Assembly (NCBI RefSeq): GCF_001597745.1
Contig: NZ_LUHJ01000009.1
Coordinates: forward strand, 1-64,000
Origin: Anabaena sp. 4-3
GTDB taxonomy: Bacteria; Cyanobacteriota; Cyanobacteriia; Cyanobacteriales; Nostocaceae
Length of the DNA: 64,000 nt
Direction: 5' to 3'
The notes beneath the pieces are model-generated. The model did not search any database and was not told where the DNA came from. It was given only the letters and a program-made list of their open reading frames with translations. Positions 29,706 to 37,928 of this stretch are shown here, piece after piece. Made by a program: the position numbers and the translations under genes. Each line of letters begins with the position of its first letter. Positions within the stretch are counted from its first letter, which is position 1.

Positions 29706-30063
29706 ATTTTTTACCTCTATAAAATTTGAAAAAGGTCTATTTGTATTTATTGTAACATAAGCTAGTCCGTTTAAGCTATAAGAATTGCTTAATAGTAAGT
29801 ATAGTAATGAAATTATATTAAGTAATTTTACACAATTAAATTAAATTTATTCCTAAATAAAACGAGAAGTTATACCAGCTATTACATTAAATTTTCTTAA
29901 TATAAAATGTATACTTTGCTGCCATACTTTAATCAAAATCAAGCAACTGGTGTAAAGTGTGATATCACCCTAATGACAATTTTTCCGCCTATTTAAGTGA
30001 GCAAAAATCACAAGGCGTGTTTTTTCAACTTTTCTATATTTATCAGCATCAGAAAATCAATCA
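29706..30063. other. AT-rich spacer upstream of the nuclease-ParA gene
   Basis: 358 bases with no credible frame. It presumably carries the promoter of the nuclease-ParA/ParB-like unit and separates it from the duplicated ParA. No inverted repeat that could be a parS-like site stood out. Confidence 0.45.
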
Positions 30064-30942
30064 TTAATGTATCTCTAGTTTTCTTCTGACTTCTAGTGCT
30101 AATGACTCAAATTCAAAAGCTGATTGACTTGCAGATGAGTCATACTTTGCAAACTCAAAAATTGATTTAGGATCAGGTACTGGCAAATTACCTATAGCTA
30201 CAGTTTTATTAATACAATGTGACAAGACACTTCTTTCTGTAATTATGTTATCCATTAAGGGAAGTTGATAAACTTCTGCAATCAAATCTCTATGCTTGGG
30301 AAATGTATATTTCAGGTATTTGTTATTACTGGAAATCTTGGATGGCAGCACACCCATAATAATAATAGGTTGTTTACCGATATTTTCCCTATATTCATTA
30401 ATTTCTGTGTTAATAAAATTTTTTACGCTTACCAGTCCTTGGTTAGAAAATGGCTTAAAATCTGAAGGTATAATCAAGTAATCAGCCGCAGTTAGAGAAA
30501 CTAACGCATATAAACCTTGTGATAGCGGAGTATCAATTATAACAACTTCATATATATCCTTAACAAGTTCCAATTTTCTAGCTAACCTATTTCTACTTGT
30601 CTTAAACACTGCTATTTTTCTTTGTCTTTCAATTAAAGTAATATGAGAAGGAATCACATCTACTTCAGGTTGATTAAAACCTTTTGATTTACGAACAATG
30701 TCAGGAATAAGTAAGTTAATTTCACCATCTGGATATAGCAAATGAGAAACATTACGTTCTTTTAAATCATCCTTTTCAAATGGAAACTTGATTAACCCTG
30801 TAGCATAAGTTGTATTGGCTTGAGCATCTAAATCAATTAAAAGAACTTTTTTACCCTGGTTGCTCAATGCTGCTGCTAAGTTAACTGCCACAGTTGTCTT
30901 CCCCACGCCGCCTTTATGATGGTAGATAGCAATTGTTTTCAT
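30064..30942 (-). CDS. ParA ATPase, tandem duplicate of the fused ParA
   Basis: 292 residues, nearly colinear with residues 166-458 of the adjacent fusion: same opening MKTIAIYHHKGGVGKTTVAV, same VDVIPSHITLIERQ, same C-terminal ASQSAFEFESLALEV. Walker A and the LLIDLDAQANTT motif are intact. VIIDTPLSQGLYALVS replaces VIIDTPPSLDLYASAS, losing a conserved Pro. AGAGG lies about 12 bases before the ATG. It has no ParB partner of its own. It is probably functional as an ATPase, though selection may be relaxed. Confidence 0.85.
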   Translation of the reverse strand: MKTIAIYHHKGGVGKTTVAVNLAAALSNQGKKVLLIDLDAQANTTYATGLIKFPFEKDDLKERNVSHLLYPDGEINLLIPDIVRKSKGFNQPEVDVIPSHITLIERQRKIAVFKTSRNRLARKLELVKDIYEVVIIDTPLSQGLYALVSLTAADYLIIPSDFKPFSNQGLVSVKNFINTEINEYRENIGKQPIIIMGVLPSKISSNNKYLKYTFPKHRDLIAEVYQLPLMDNIITERSVLSHCINKTVAIGNLPVPDPKSIFEFAKYDSSASQSAFEFESLALEVRRKLEIH

Positions 30943-30944
30943 TG

Positions 30945-31042
30945 AAGCTTTGCCTCTTCGCGTTTAATACTTCAATTCCTACTTTTTTCTTTAATTGCTC
31001 ATTCTACAGGCTTTGTCTGTCAATTAAATCTTTAATTTCTTG
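30945..31042 (-). pseudogene. Remnant of the nuclease-ParA linker upstream of the second ParA
   Basis: Read toward the ParA start, this reads EIKDLIDRQSL, stop, NEQLKKKVGIEVLNAKRQ. The intact fusion has DIKDLIGRDSLKNRQLKKKLEIQVLNRE (shown in pieces), so the linker is clearly homologous. A TAG replaces one Lys codon, and the phase shifts just before the ParA ATG. Homology ends where the GGACTTACGCAA element begins at 31043, so the nuclease part was lost at that boundary. Confidence 0.8.
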
Positions 31043-31163
31043 AGGACTTACGCAAGTGTCATAATTAAAGTCTCGTGTAGGGTGCGTCAGCCGCGATAAT
31101 TGGGTAAAAAACAGATTTTCAACATCTGACGCACCCTACCAAGATGCCAGTTGCGTAAGTTCT
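31043..31163. repeat. GGACTTACGCAA-family inverted-repeat element (121 bp)
   Basis: The ends AGGACTTACGCAA (31043-31055) and TTGCGTAAGTTCT (31151-31163) differ at one position. The interior holds GTAGGGTGCGTCAG and CTGACGCACCCTAC arms, as in the 46083-46206 copy. It abuts the truncated nuclease-ParA remnant. Confidence 0.88.
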
Positions 31164-31497
31164 TTTTTTCTAATATCAATTTTAAAAAAGAATGCGACAG
31201 ATACACACTCCCAAACCATTGTGATATCTATCTTTCTTCATTTTGAATTTTGTAGGCGCAAGCCTTCCCTACGGGACGCTACGCGATGCCGCAGGCTATG
31301 CGTGAATTTTGAATATGCTTTTTATCTTGTATTCAGCAGATAAAATTAACCCTCTTCCATCACTCTGGGGTGAAACTTTTAGTTGTCATGGGCTGAAACG
31401 TCGAAAATTCGTTCATTTTGCCAAGACTGATAAAAGAGGGATTAGTCCAGATTCAAGATTGGTGTAAGTCTGTCAAAAACAAAATGTTTGCAGTTAG
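31164..31497. other. Repeat-containing spacer
   Basis: Includes a dispersed cyanobacterial repeat near 31250-31310 (TTTTGTAGGCGCAAGCCTTC then CTACGGGACGCTACGCGATG), related to sequence near 21145. No gene was found between the ParA duplicate and the NADH dehydrogenase. Confidence 0.5.
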
Positions 31498-32829
31498 TTA
31501 CAGGTATTGACTGCTCTTGCTAACAGTTTTTGCTTCTACAAAAGCTTCTCTACCTGTAATCAATCTAGAGCGACGATTACGAGTAATATAATTCCACGCC
31601 CATTGAATTACTACTACTAATTTAGTGTCAAACTCGATTAAAAAGTAGATGTGAATTACTAGCCAAAATACCCAAGCTAGGAAACCTTGGAGTTTGATGA
31701 AGCCTAAATCTACAACAGCTAAATTTTGTCCAATCATCGCCAAACTACCGACATCGTTGTAATGAAATTGTGGTAAAGTATGACCTCTCAGCCGCCGTTT
31801 AATGAGTTTAGCTACATATTCGCCTTGTTGTTTGGCTACGGGTGCAACACCAGGTAAGGGTTTCCCATTTTGATGGGAGAAGTGGCCTAAATCTCCTACT
31901 ACAAAAATGTTTTTGTAACCCCTGATAGTCAAGTCCGGTTCAACAATCACACGTCCAGCATGATCGCATTCTACATCTGTACGTTCTGCTAAGATTTTAC
32001 CCATTGAGGAAGCTTTTACACCTGCTGCCCATAATATAGTTTTTGAGTGAACTTCTTTGACTTCACCGCCTTGTTTGAAAGTAACAATGTCATTTTCAAT
32101 ATTTGTGACTCTGGTGTTAGTTTGGATAATTACACCCAACTTTTGCAAAGATACGGCTGCGACTTCCGATAACTCTGGCGCAATGTATGGGAGAATGCGA
32201 TCGCCCCCTTGTAAGAGTAAAATTTTTGTTTCTGAGGTGTCGATATTGCGGAAATCTTCTTTAAGAGTTTTGTATGCTAACTCTGCGATCGCACCTGCTA
32301 ATTCTACACCAGTGGGGCCAGCCCCCACAATCACAAAAGTCAACAAAGCACGACGTTTTTCGGCATCCGTTTCTTTTTCTGCGGCTTCAAATGCCGAAAA
32401 TATCCGGCGGCGCATTTCTATGGCATCTTCAACAGTTTTCAACCCAGGGGCTATGTCTTTCCAGTTATCCTTACCAAAATAGGAATGATTAGCACCTGTG
32501 GCAATGATTAAAGTATCATAAGATACTGTTCTCTCACCCAGAATAACTTTTTGCGCTTTGGGATCAATATCATTGACTTCTCCCAACAAAACCTGTGTAT
32601 TCTTGCTTTTCCTGAGTACAGAGCGCAATGGTGAAGAAATATCAGCAGGTGATAGCGTACCTGTGGCAACTTGATATAAAAGCGGCTGAAATAGGTGAAA
32701 ATTACGTTTATCGATGAGAGTAACCTTAACATTCGCTGTTTTCAGAGCCTTTGCTGTATACAGCCCACCAAAGCCACCACCAATGATTACAACCTGATGT
32801 GTTGTATTCTTCTCAAGTGAAACTACCAT
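31498..32829 (-). CDS. ndb: Type 2 NAD(P)H dehydrogenase
   Basis: A 443-residue flavoprotein that passes electrons from NAD(P)H to quinone without pumping protons. The N-terminal FAD site is VVIIGGGFGGLYTAKALKTA (near residue 14). A second dinucleotide site is FVIVGAGPTGVELAGAIAEL (near residue 170). IFVVGDLGHFSHQNGKPLPG binds FAD, and a C-terminal hydrophobic segment (GFLAWVFWLVIHIYFLIEF) attaches it to the membrane. Length fits the NDH-2 family. It is divergent from the sugar ABC operon. Confidence 0.92.
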   Translation of the reverse strand: MVVSLEKNTTHQVVIIGGGFGGLYTAKALKTANVKVTLIDKRNFHLFQPLLYQVATGTLSPADISSPLRSVLRKSKNTQVLLGEVNDIDPKAQKVILGERTVSYDTLIIATGANHSYFGKDNWKDIAPGLKTVEDAIEMRRRIFSAFEAAEKETDAEKRRALLTFVIVGAGPTGVELAGAIAELAYKTLKEDFRNIDTSETKILLLQGGDRILPYIAPELSEVAAVSLQKLGVIIQTNTRVTNIENDIVTFKQGGEVKEVHSKTILWAAGVKASSMGKILAERTDVECDHAGRVIVEPDLTIRGYKNIFVVGDLGHFSHQNGKPLPGVAPVAKQQGEYVAKLIKRRLRGHTLPQFHYNDVGSLAMIGQNLAVVDLGFIKLQGFLAWVFWLVIHIYFLIEFDTKLVVVIQWAWNYITRNRRSRLITGREAFVEAKTVSKSSQYL

Positions 32830-33108
32830 AAAAAATATTTCCTTGTGTTAAGAGGTTGGTAACTTTCTTAACAAAGATGTAGCAGAATTATATAAACGTT
32901 GCCGTTTATTTAGAACCCTTGAAAAAATCACGAAAGTAGCCAAAGTTAATAATTAGTTATTCCAGCAGCGACATCCAGCCTAAAAGCCATAAATTCATGA
33001 CAATTTAATCCAGATTTATCACCTACTCTCTATCTTGAGAAAGTTGCTAACTTAACTGCTCAGAAATTAATTTATAGTCACTTTCCTCCTGCCTAATGTC
33101 TGAGCTTA
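32830..33108. other. Divergent promoter region (NDH-2 / sugar ABC operon)
   Basis: About 280 AT-rich bases between divergent genes, holding the promoters of both. No hairpin repeat or small frame was found, and no operator could be assigned. Confidence 0.45.
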
Positions 33109-34485
33109 ATGACAATTATTCAGATCCACCTGATTACCACTAGCGATCGCTACACTAAATTAATGATGTTGTCCCGCAAGCCAATCAAGAAGCTGCAAAC
33201 ATTCAGACAAAAACCAAAATTTTTGCTAGCATTAGTCTTTTTGACACTGCTATCAGGCATCATACTATTTAATTGGGTAGCAATCTCACAGCAACCAGTC
33301 ACACTCAACTTATTAATGCCAGCCCCTGATGTCCGTCCCTTCAGAGAAGGCATGGTTAAAGACTTCGAGGCGCAAAACCCAGGCATTCGCATCAACCTGC
33401 TTGAAGGGCCAAATGCAGCTAATTTGGTGGAAGACCTCTATACCTCGGCTTTTCTCTTGGGTGATTCCCCTTATGACCTGATCAACATGGATGTAATCTG
33501 GACACCCAAATTTGCGGCGGCTGGATGGCTGTTACCCCTCGATGACCGCATTTCTCAGGAGGAGTTAGCCGCATTTCTACCCAAGGATGTGGAAGCAGGT
33601 TATTACCAAGGTAAGCTGTACCGAATGCCGATTCGTTCCGATGTGGGAATGCTTTATTACCGCAAAGACTTGCTCAAACAAGCAGGATTCGAGCCGCCAG
33701 AAACATTTGCAGACTTGATGCGAATTTCTCAAATCTTACAAAAAACCGATCAGGTAAATTGGGGTTATCTCTGGCAAGGTCGTCAGTATGAAGGACTTGT
33801 AGCCATGTTTGTAGAAGTCCTAGAAGGCTTTGGTGGTTTCTGGGTTAATCCTGATACATTGGCAGTTGGATTAGATCGGCCAGAGTCCCTCCAAGCTGTT
33901 GAGTTTCTTCGTAGCACCATTCAGCAGGGCGTTTCACCTCCGGGAGTGACAACATACCAAGAAGAAGACACTCGGCGTTTATTTCAAAGTGGTCAAGCAG
34001 TATTTTTACGCAGTTGGCCTTATGTCTGGCCTTTAGCTAATCAGGAGAATTCGCCCGTTGCTGGCAAAATCGGGATAAAATCAATGGTACACGCTCCTGA
34101 GCAAACTGGAGGAGCTTGTTTAGGAGGATGGGGTTTAGGTATTGCTAAATCTTCTAAACATCCCGAAGCAGCTTGGAAGGCAATTCAATATTTCACCAGT
34201 GAAGAAGCACAGCAGCGATTTATTCTGCAATCAGGTTTTGTACCCAGCAGACGGTCATTGTTCACAAACCCAGATATTGTTGCCAAGTATCCCCACTACC
34301 CACAACTTTTAAAGGTGGTGGAGAAATCCGTTTTACGTCCACCAGTTGCTCAATACGCCCAGGTATCAGATATTTTACAGCGATATCTCAGCGCGGCTCT
34401 ATCCGGTCGAATCAGTCCGAAACGAGCCATGCAAGCGGCTGCTGGTGAAACGCGACGACTACTAGAAGTTGGCACAAAAAAATAA
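33109..34485 (+). CDS. Sugar ABC transporter substrate-binding protein (CUT1 type)
   Basis: Up to 458 residues; the start is uncertain, with ATGs at 33109, 33163 and 33166 and no strong ribosome-binding site for any. A membrane/signal segment, FLLALVFLTLLSGIILFNWV, follows a basic N-terminus. The body is an extracellular solute-binding protein family 1: VTLNLLMPAPDVRPFREGMV, DLINMDVIWTPKFAAAGWLL, YRMPIRSDVGMLYYRKDLL and LGGWGLGIAKSSKHPEAAWK. It captures an oligosaccharide or glycoside in the periplasm. Candidates include trehalose, sucrose or glucosylglycerol-like compounds. First gene of a four-gene transporter operon. Confidence 0.88.
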   Translation: MTIIQIHLITTSDRYTKLMMLSRKPIKKLQTFRQKPKFLLALVFLTLLSGIILFNWVAISQQPVTLNLLMPAPDVRPFREGMVKDFEAQNPGIRINLLEGPNAANLVEDLYTSAFLLGDSPYDLINMDVIWTPKFAAAGWLLPLDDRISQEELAAFLPKDVEAGYYQGKLYRMPIRSDVGMLYYRKDLLKQAGFEPPETFADLMRISQILQKTDQVNWGYLWQGRQYEGLVAMFVEVLEGFGGFWVNPDTLAVGLDRPESLQAVEFLRSTIQQGVSPPGVTTYQEEDTRRLFQSGQAVFLRSWPYVWPLANQENSPVAGKIGIKSMVHAPEQTGGACLGGWGLGIAKSSKHPEAAWKAIQYFTSEEAQQRFILQSGFVPSRRSLFTNPDIVAKYPHYPQLLKVVEKSVLRPPVAQYAQVSDILQRYLSAALSGRISPKRAMQAAAGETRRLLEVGTKK

Positions 34486-34512
34486 AACCATTTTTTTACT
34501 GGCTCTTGATCA

Positions 34513-35424
34513 ATGAACTTGCATACACTTCGAGGTCGGGAACAACGAACAGCCTGGATATTACTCACACCAGCATTACTGCTGCTATTGTTTGTATTTG
34601 CCTACCCAATTTTACGGGCATTTTGGTTAAGTGTATTTACTAGGAATTTAGCAACGGAGCTACAACCAGTCTTTTCTGGTTGGGACAATTATCTGCGGAT
34701 GGCGGGGGATGGTCGTTTTTGGCAGAGTTTTTGGGTAACGACTGTATTCACAACAGCATCCGTCGTCTCAGAGTTAGTGTTAGGACTTTTGATTGCTTTA
34801 GTTCTCAATCAGGCGTTTTTTGGCCGTGGGGTAGTGCGTACAATTGCCATTTTACCTTGGGCTTTGCCTACTGCTTTGATTGGTTTAGCATGGGCTTGGA
34901 TTTTTAACGACCAGTTTGGGGTTGTCAATGATATTCTGCGACGGCTAGGACTGATTGAAACTGGAATTAATTGGCTAGGAAATCCAACACTGGCAATGGT
35001 AGCTGTAGTTTTTGCTGATGTTTGGAAAACCACGCCTTTTATTAGCATTCTGCTGCTAGCTGGTTTACAGTCGATACCAAAAGACCTGTATGAAGCATAT
35101 TCGGTTGATGGGGCAAATGCTTGGCAGAGCTTTTGTAATATTACACTGCCCCTGCTGTTGCCGCAGATTCTGATTGCTGTCCTGTTTCGCTTTGCTCAGG
35201 CTTTTGGAATTTTTGACTTGATTGCTGTGATGACTGGGGGTGGCCCTGGTGGTGCGACAGAAGTGGTTTCTCTGTACATTTATGCCACAGTGATGCGCTA
35301 CTTAGATTTTGGTTATGGAGCCGCCCTAGTCGTAGTGACATTTCTGATTTTAATTGCTGCGGTGGCGATCGCTAATTTTTTGTTACACAAATTTCGCACC
35401 AGACAGGAGCCATCTAACCTATGA
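34513..35424 (+). CDS. Sugar ABC transporter permease 1 (MalF-like)
   Basis: 303 residues with six predicted helices. The coupling (EAA) motif is EAYSVDGANAWQSFCNITLP. The first helix, WILLTPALLLLLFVFAYPIL, is typical of MalF/UgpA-like permeases. It forms a heterodimer with the next gene product. The stop overlaps the start of permease 2 by four bases (ATGA), so translation is coupled. Confidence 0.92.
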   Translation: MNLHTLRGREQRTAWILLTPALLLLLFVFAYPILRAFWLSVFTRNLATELQPVFSGWDNYLRMAGDGRFWQSFWVTTVFTTASVVSELVLGLLIALVLNQAFFGRGVVRTIAILPWALPTALIGLAWAWIFNDQFGVVNDILRRLGLIETGINWLGNPTLAMVAVVFADVWKTTPFISILLLAGLQSIPKDLYEAYSVDGANAWQSFCNITLPLLLPQILIAVLFRFAQAFGIFDLIAVMTGGGPGGATEVVSLYIYATVMRYLDFGYGAALVVVTFLILIAAVAIANFLLHKFRTRQEPSNL

Positions 35425-36305
35425 ATACAACTCCAGCAAAAGTTTCTAGCAATCCAAAACCAACCGGAGGATTGAGGTTTTCTTGGCAAAAAATCTTACT
35501 ACCCATAGCAGTAACATTGGTGATTATCTTCAGCCTAGCACCTGCCTTGTGGCAACTGCTGACATCTTTGAAAGTAAATGAAGATATTGCCGCCGTTCCT
35601 ACCGTCTATTTCCCCACGCGATTCACTTTCAATCACTACATTGAGTTATTTACCCGTCGTCCATTTTGGCGGTACATCTTTAACAGTGCCTTTGTGTCGA
35701 TTACTTCCACAGCTTTAGCTTTAGCCATCGGAACACCTGCCGCTTATGCCTTGGCACGGTTACGTCCTTGGGGTGGAAGAGTTATCCTGGCCAGCGTTTT
35801 GATTGTGACTTTGTTCCCTGGAATTTTGTTGTTTCTGGGACTTTTGGAAGTGATTCAGGCTCTCAGACTGGGTAATAACTATTTAGCACTGATCATACCC
35901 TACACCGCCATCAATCTACCCTTAACAATTCTAGTGCTGAGAAGCTTTTTCCAACAATTGCCCAAAGACTTGGAAGATTCCGCTAAAGTCGATGGTTACA
36001 ACACCTTTCAACTACTGTGGCAAATCGTACTACCTTTGACGCTTCCGGCTTTGGTAACTACGGGAATTCTCGCTTTTATTTTTGCCTGGAACGAGTTTAT
36101 TTTCGCGCTCACATTTATCACCCGTGAAGAGTTGAAGACAATTCCTGTTGCAGCTGCTCAGTTAGGTGGTGCCACAGTGTATGAAATTCCCTATGGTGCG
36201 ATCGCTGCGGCAACTGTGGTTGGTACTTTCCCCCTAGTTTTATTAGTTTTATTTTTCCAGCGCAGAATTGTCCAAGGTCTGACTTCTGGCGCAGTCAAAG
36301 GATAG
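35421..36305 (+). CDS. Sugar ABC transporter permease 2 (MalG-like)
   Basis: 294 residues, six helices. The loop ATYP-like start of MalG is present as PTVYFPTRFTFNHYIELF. The coupling motif is EDSAKVDGYNTFQLLWQIVL, and a GAIAAATVVGTFPLVLLVLF segment lies at the C-terminus. The protein sits in the plasma membrane and is partnered with the upstream permease. Four bases separate its stop from the ATPase gene. Confidence 0.92.
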   Translation: MNTTPAKVSSNPKPTGGLRFSWQKILLPIAVTLVIIFSLAPALWQLLTSLKVNEDIAAVPTVYFPTRFTFNHYIELFTRRPFWRYIFNSAFVSITSTALALAIGTPAAYALARLRPWGGRVILASVLIVTLFPGILLFLGLLEVIQALRLGNNYLALIIPYTAINLPLTILVLRSFFQQLPKDLEDSAKVDGYNTFQLLWQIVLPLTLPALVTTGILAFIFAWNEFIFALTFITREELKTIPVAAAQLGGATVYEIPYGAIAAATVVGTFPLVLLVLFFQRRIVQGLTSGAVKG

Positions 36306-36309
36306 AAAA

Positions 36310-37395
36310 ATGGCTAAACTTGAACTGAAAAACTTAAATAAAACCTATACTTCTAAAGTTATCCCAGTCAAAGACTTTAGCTTAACTGTAGATAACGATG
36401 AATTTCTCACTTTACTCGGCCCTTCTGGCTGTGGCAAATCCACAGTTTTACGCATGATTGCGGGACTGGAAGAACCAACTCGCGGTCAAATCAAAATTGG
36501 GGGTGTAGATGTTACTTATAAGCGAGCAGCCGATCGCAACATTGCAATGGTTTTTCAAAGTTATGCACTCTACCCCCATAAAACAGTCTATGACAACCTA
36601 GCTTCTGCACTCAAGTTGAGAAAAGTACCACCGGCAACAATTAAACAGCGCGTCGCAGAAGTGGCAGAAGTTTTAGGATTAGAAGAATTAATCAACCGCA
36701 AACCGGGTCAGTTATCTGGAGGACAACGGCAACGGGTGGCGGTCGGTCGTGCTTTAGTGCGTAATGCCGATGTGTATTTGTTAGATGAACCTTTAAGTAA
36801 CCTGGATGCACTATTGCGCGAACGAGTCAGAGCCAATCTCAAGCAAATTTTTGCCGCCCAAAAAGTGCCTGTTGTCTACGTCACCCACGACCAAACAGAA
36901 GCAATGACGCTTTCCACAAAAGTAGCATTACTCAACGATGGCTACATCCAGCAACTTGACTCACCTGAACACATCTATAACCATCCAGCTAATCTCTTTG
37001 TAGCTGGATTTGTCGGTAGTCCGCAAATGAATTTACTAACTCTACCTTGTCAGGGAAGGTCTGCAATCCTGGGTAATTTTCAAGTGCGTCTCCCCAATAT
37101 CCCAACTATACCACCTCAAATTATCTTGGGAATCCGCCCAGAAGATGTCCGCATTGCTCAACCGGGTGATACTCAGACTATCCGAGGTCAAGTGTATCTT
37201 GTGGAAAACTTGGGTATGTACTATTTGGTAAGTATTAAGGTTGAGGGGTCACAAAATGAAGCGATTACTGTACGTGCTTTGTTGTCAACAGACCGAAATT
37301 GGAGCGGCGAGCATATTACAATAGCATTGCCCTCGGAGAATATTCACTGGTTTGATGTTCAATCTGGCCATGCGCTTGTGAGAAGGCGTTTTTGA
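36310..37395 (+). CDS. Sugar ABC transporter ATPase (MalK/UgpC-like)
   Basis: 361 residues. Walker A is GPSGCGKST (about residues 37-45), the signature is LSGGQRQRVAVGRAL and Walker B is VYLLDEPLSNLD, with the switch His in VTHDQTEAM. The C-terminal 130 residues form the TOBE/regulatory domain (ILGIRPEDVRIA) found in CUT1 ATPases, which can serve several permease pairs. Being encoded with its own permeases suggests it is dedicated, but sharing is possible. Confidence 0.93.
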   Translation: MAKLELKNLNKTYTSKVIPVKDFSLTVDNDEFLTLLGPSGCGKSTVLRMIAGLEEPTRGQIKIGGVDVTYKRAADRNIAMVFQSYALYPHKTVYDNLASALKLRKVPPATIKQRVAEVAEVLGLEELINRKPGQLSGGQRQRVAVGRALVRNADVYLLDEPLSNLDALLRERVRANLKQIFAAQKVPVVYVTHDQTEAMTLSTKVALLNDGYIQQLDSPEHIYNHPANLFVAGFVGSPQMNLLTLPCQGRSAILGNFQVRLPNIPTIPPQIILGIRPEDVRIAQPGDTQTIRGQVYLVENLGMYYLVSIKVEGSQNEAITVRALLSTDRNWSGEHITIALPSENIHWFDVQSGHALVRRRF

Positions 37396-37486
37396 ATGTG
37401 ATGAAACCTCTACCATAGAAGAAAGCAATATAATAGGCAATCGCTTTGGGTTGATCATTTCCCAAAGCGGTGATTGATTAGGTCAT

Positions 37487-37609
37487 ATCTTGCACAATTC
37501 TCAATCAACGTCGCTCCCTGCACAGCCAACAACGTAAAACTAAGGCTTTCAGCAAGTTACAAGCAATGCCCACCCTACAAAAATTATCCTCAAGGAACAG
37601 GTGCAAGAT
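37487..37609. repeat. 123-bp inverted-repeat element, copy 2
   Basis: The left end ATCTTGCACA and right end AGGTGCAAGAT bound the same length as copy 1 (2552-2674). Internal blocks are shared (CTAAGGCTTTCAGC, GCAATGCCCACCCTACAAAA). It lies downstream of the sugar ABC ATPase gene. Confidence 0.85.
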
Positions 37610-37928
37610 GTGTATTAATAAATGGCAAGATAATTGTATTTCCTCCCACTAATAAAGAAATTGATACTCGTAATTTGGCTGGTGAAAATCCAGCATAGAC
37701 ATCAGCGATAGTCAGATAATCACGTTTCTTCTCGTAATTTGAGCAGATAATTTATTTGTTTAAATTCTGACCAATGATAGATAAAAAATCCAAATTATTC
37801 CCTAGAAATAGACACAAGCTTAAATTTTACTTATTTGATTAATTCATATTTCTATTTTGCCAAGGGAAAGAATGATTAGTAATAATAAAAAATAGTTAAA
37901 CGAGTTGAGATTTAGCTGAGTATTAAGT
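37610..37928. other. Spacer with a possible coding remnant
   Basis: A frame entering from the 123-bp repeat reads LINGKIIVFPPTNKEIDTRN then LAGENPA and stops at 37698. It has no start of its own outside the repeat. It looks protein-like and could be the end of a disrupted gene, but no family is recognised. The rest (37699-37928) is AT-rich and should contain the promoter of the oxidoreductase gene. Confidence 0.3.
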
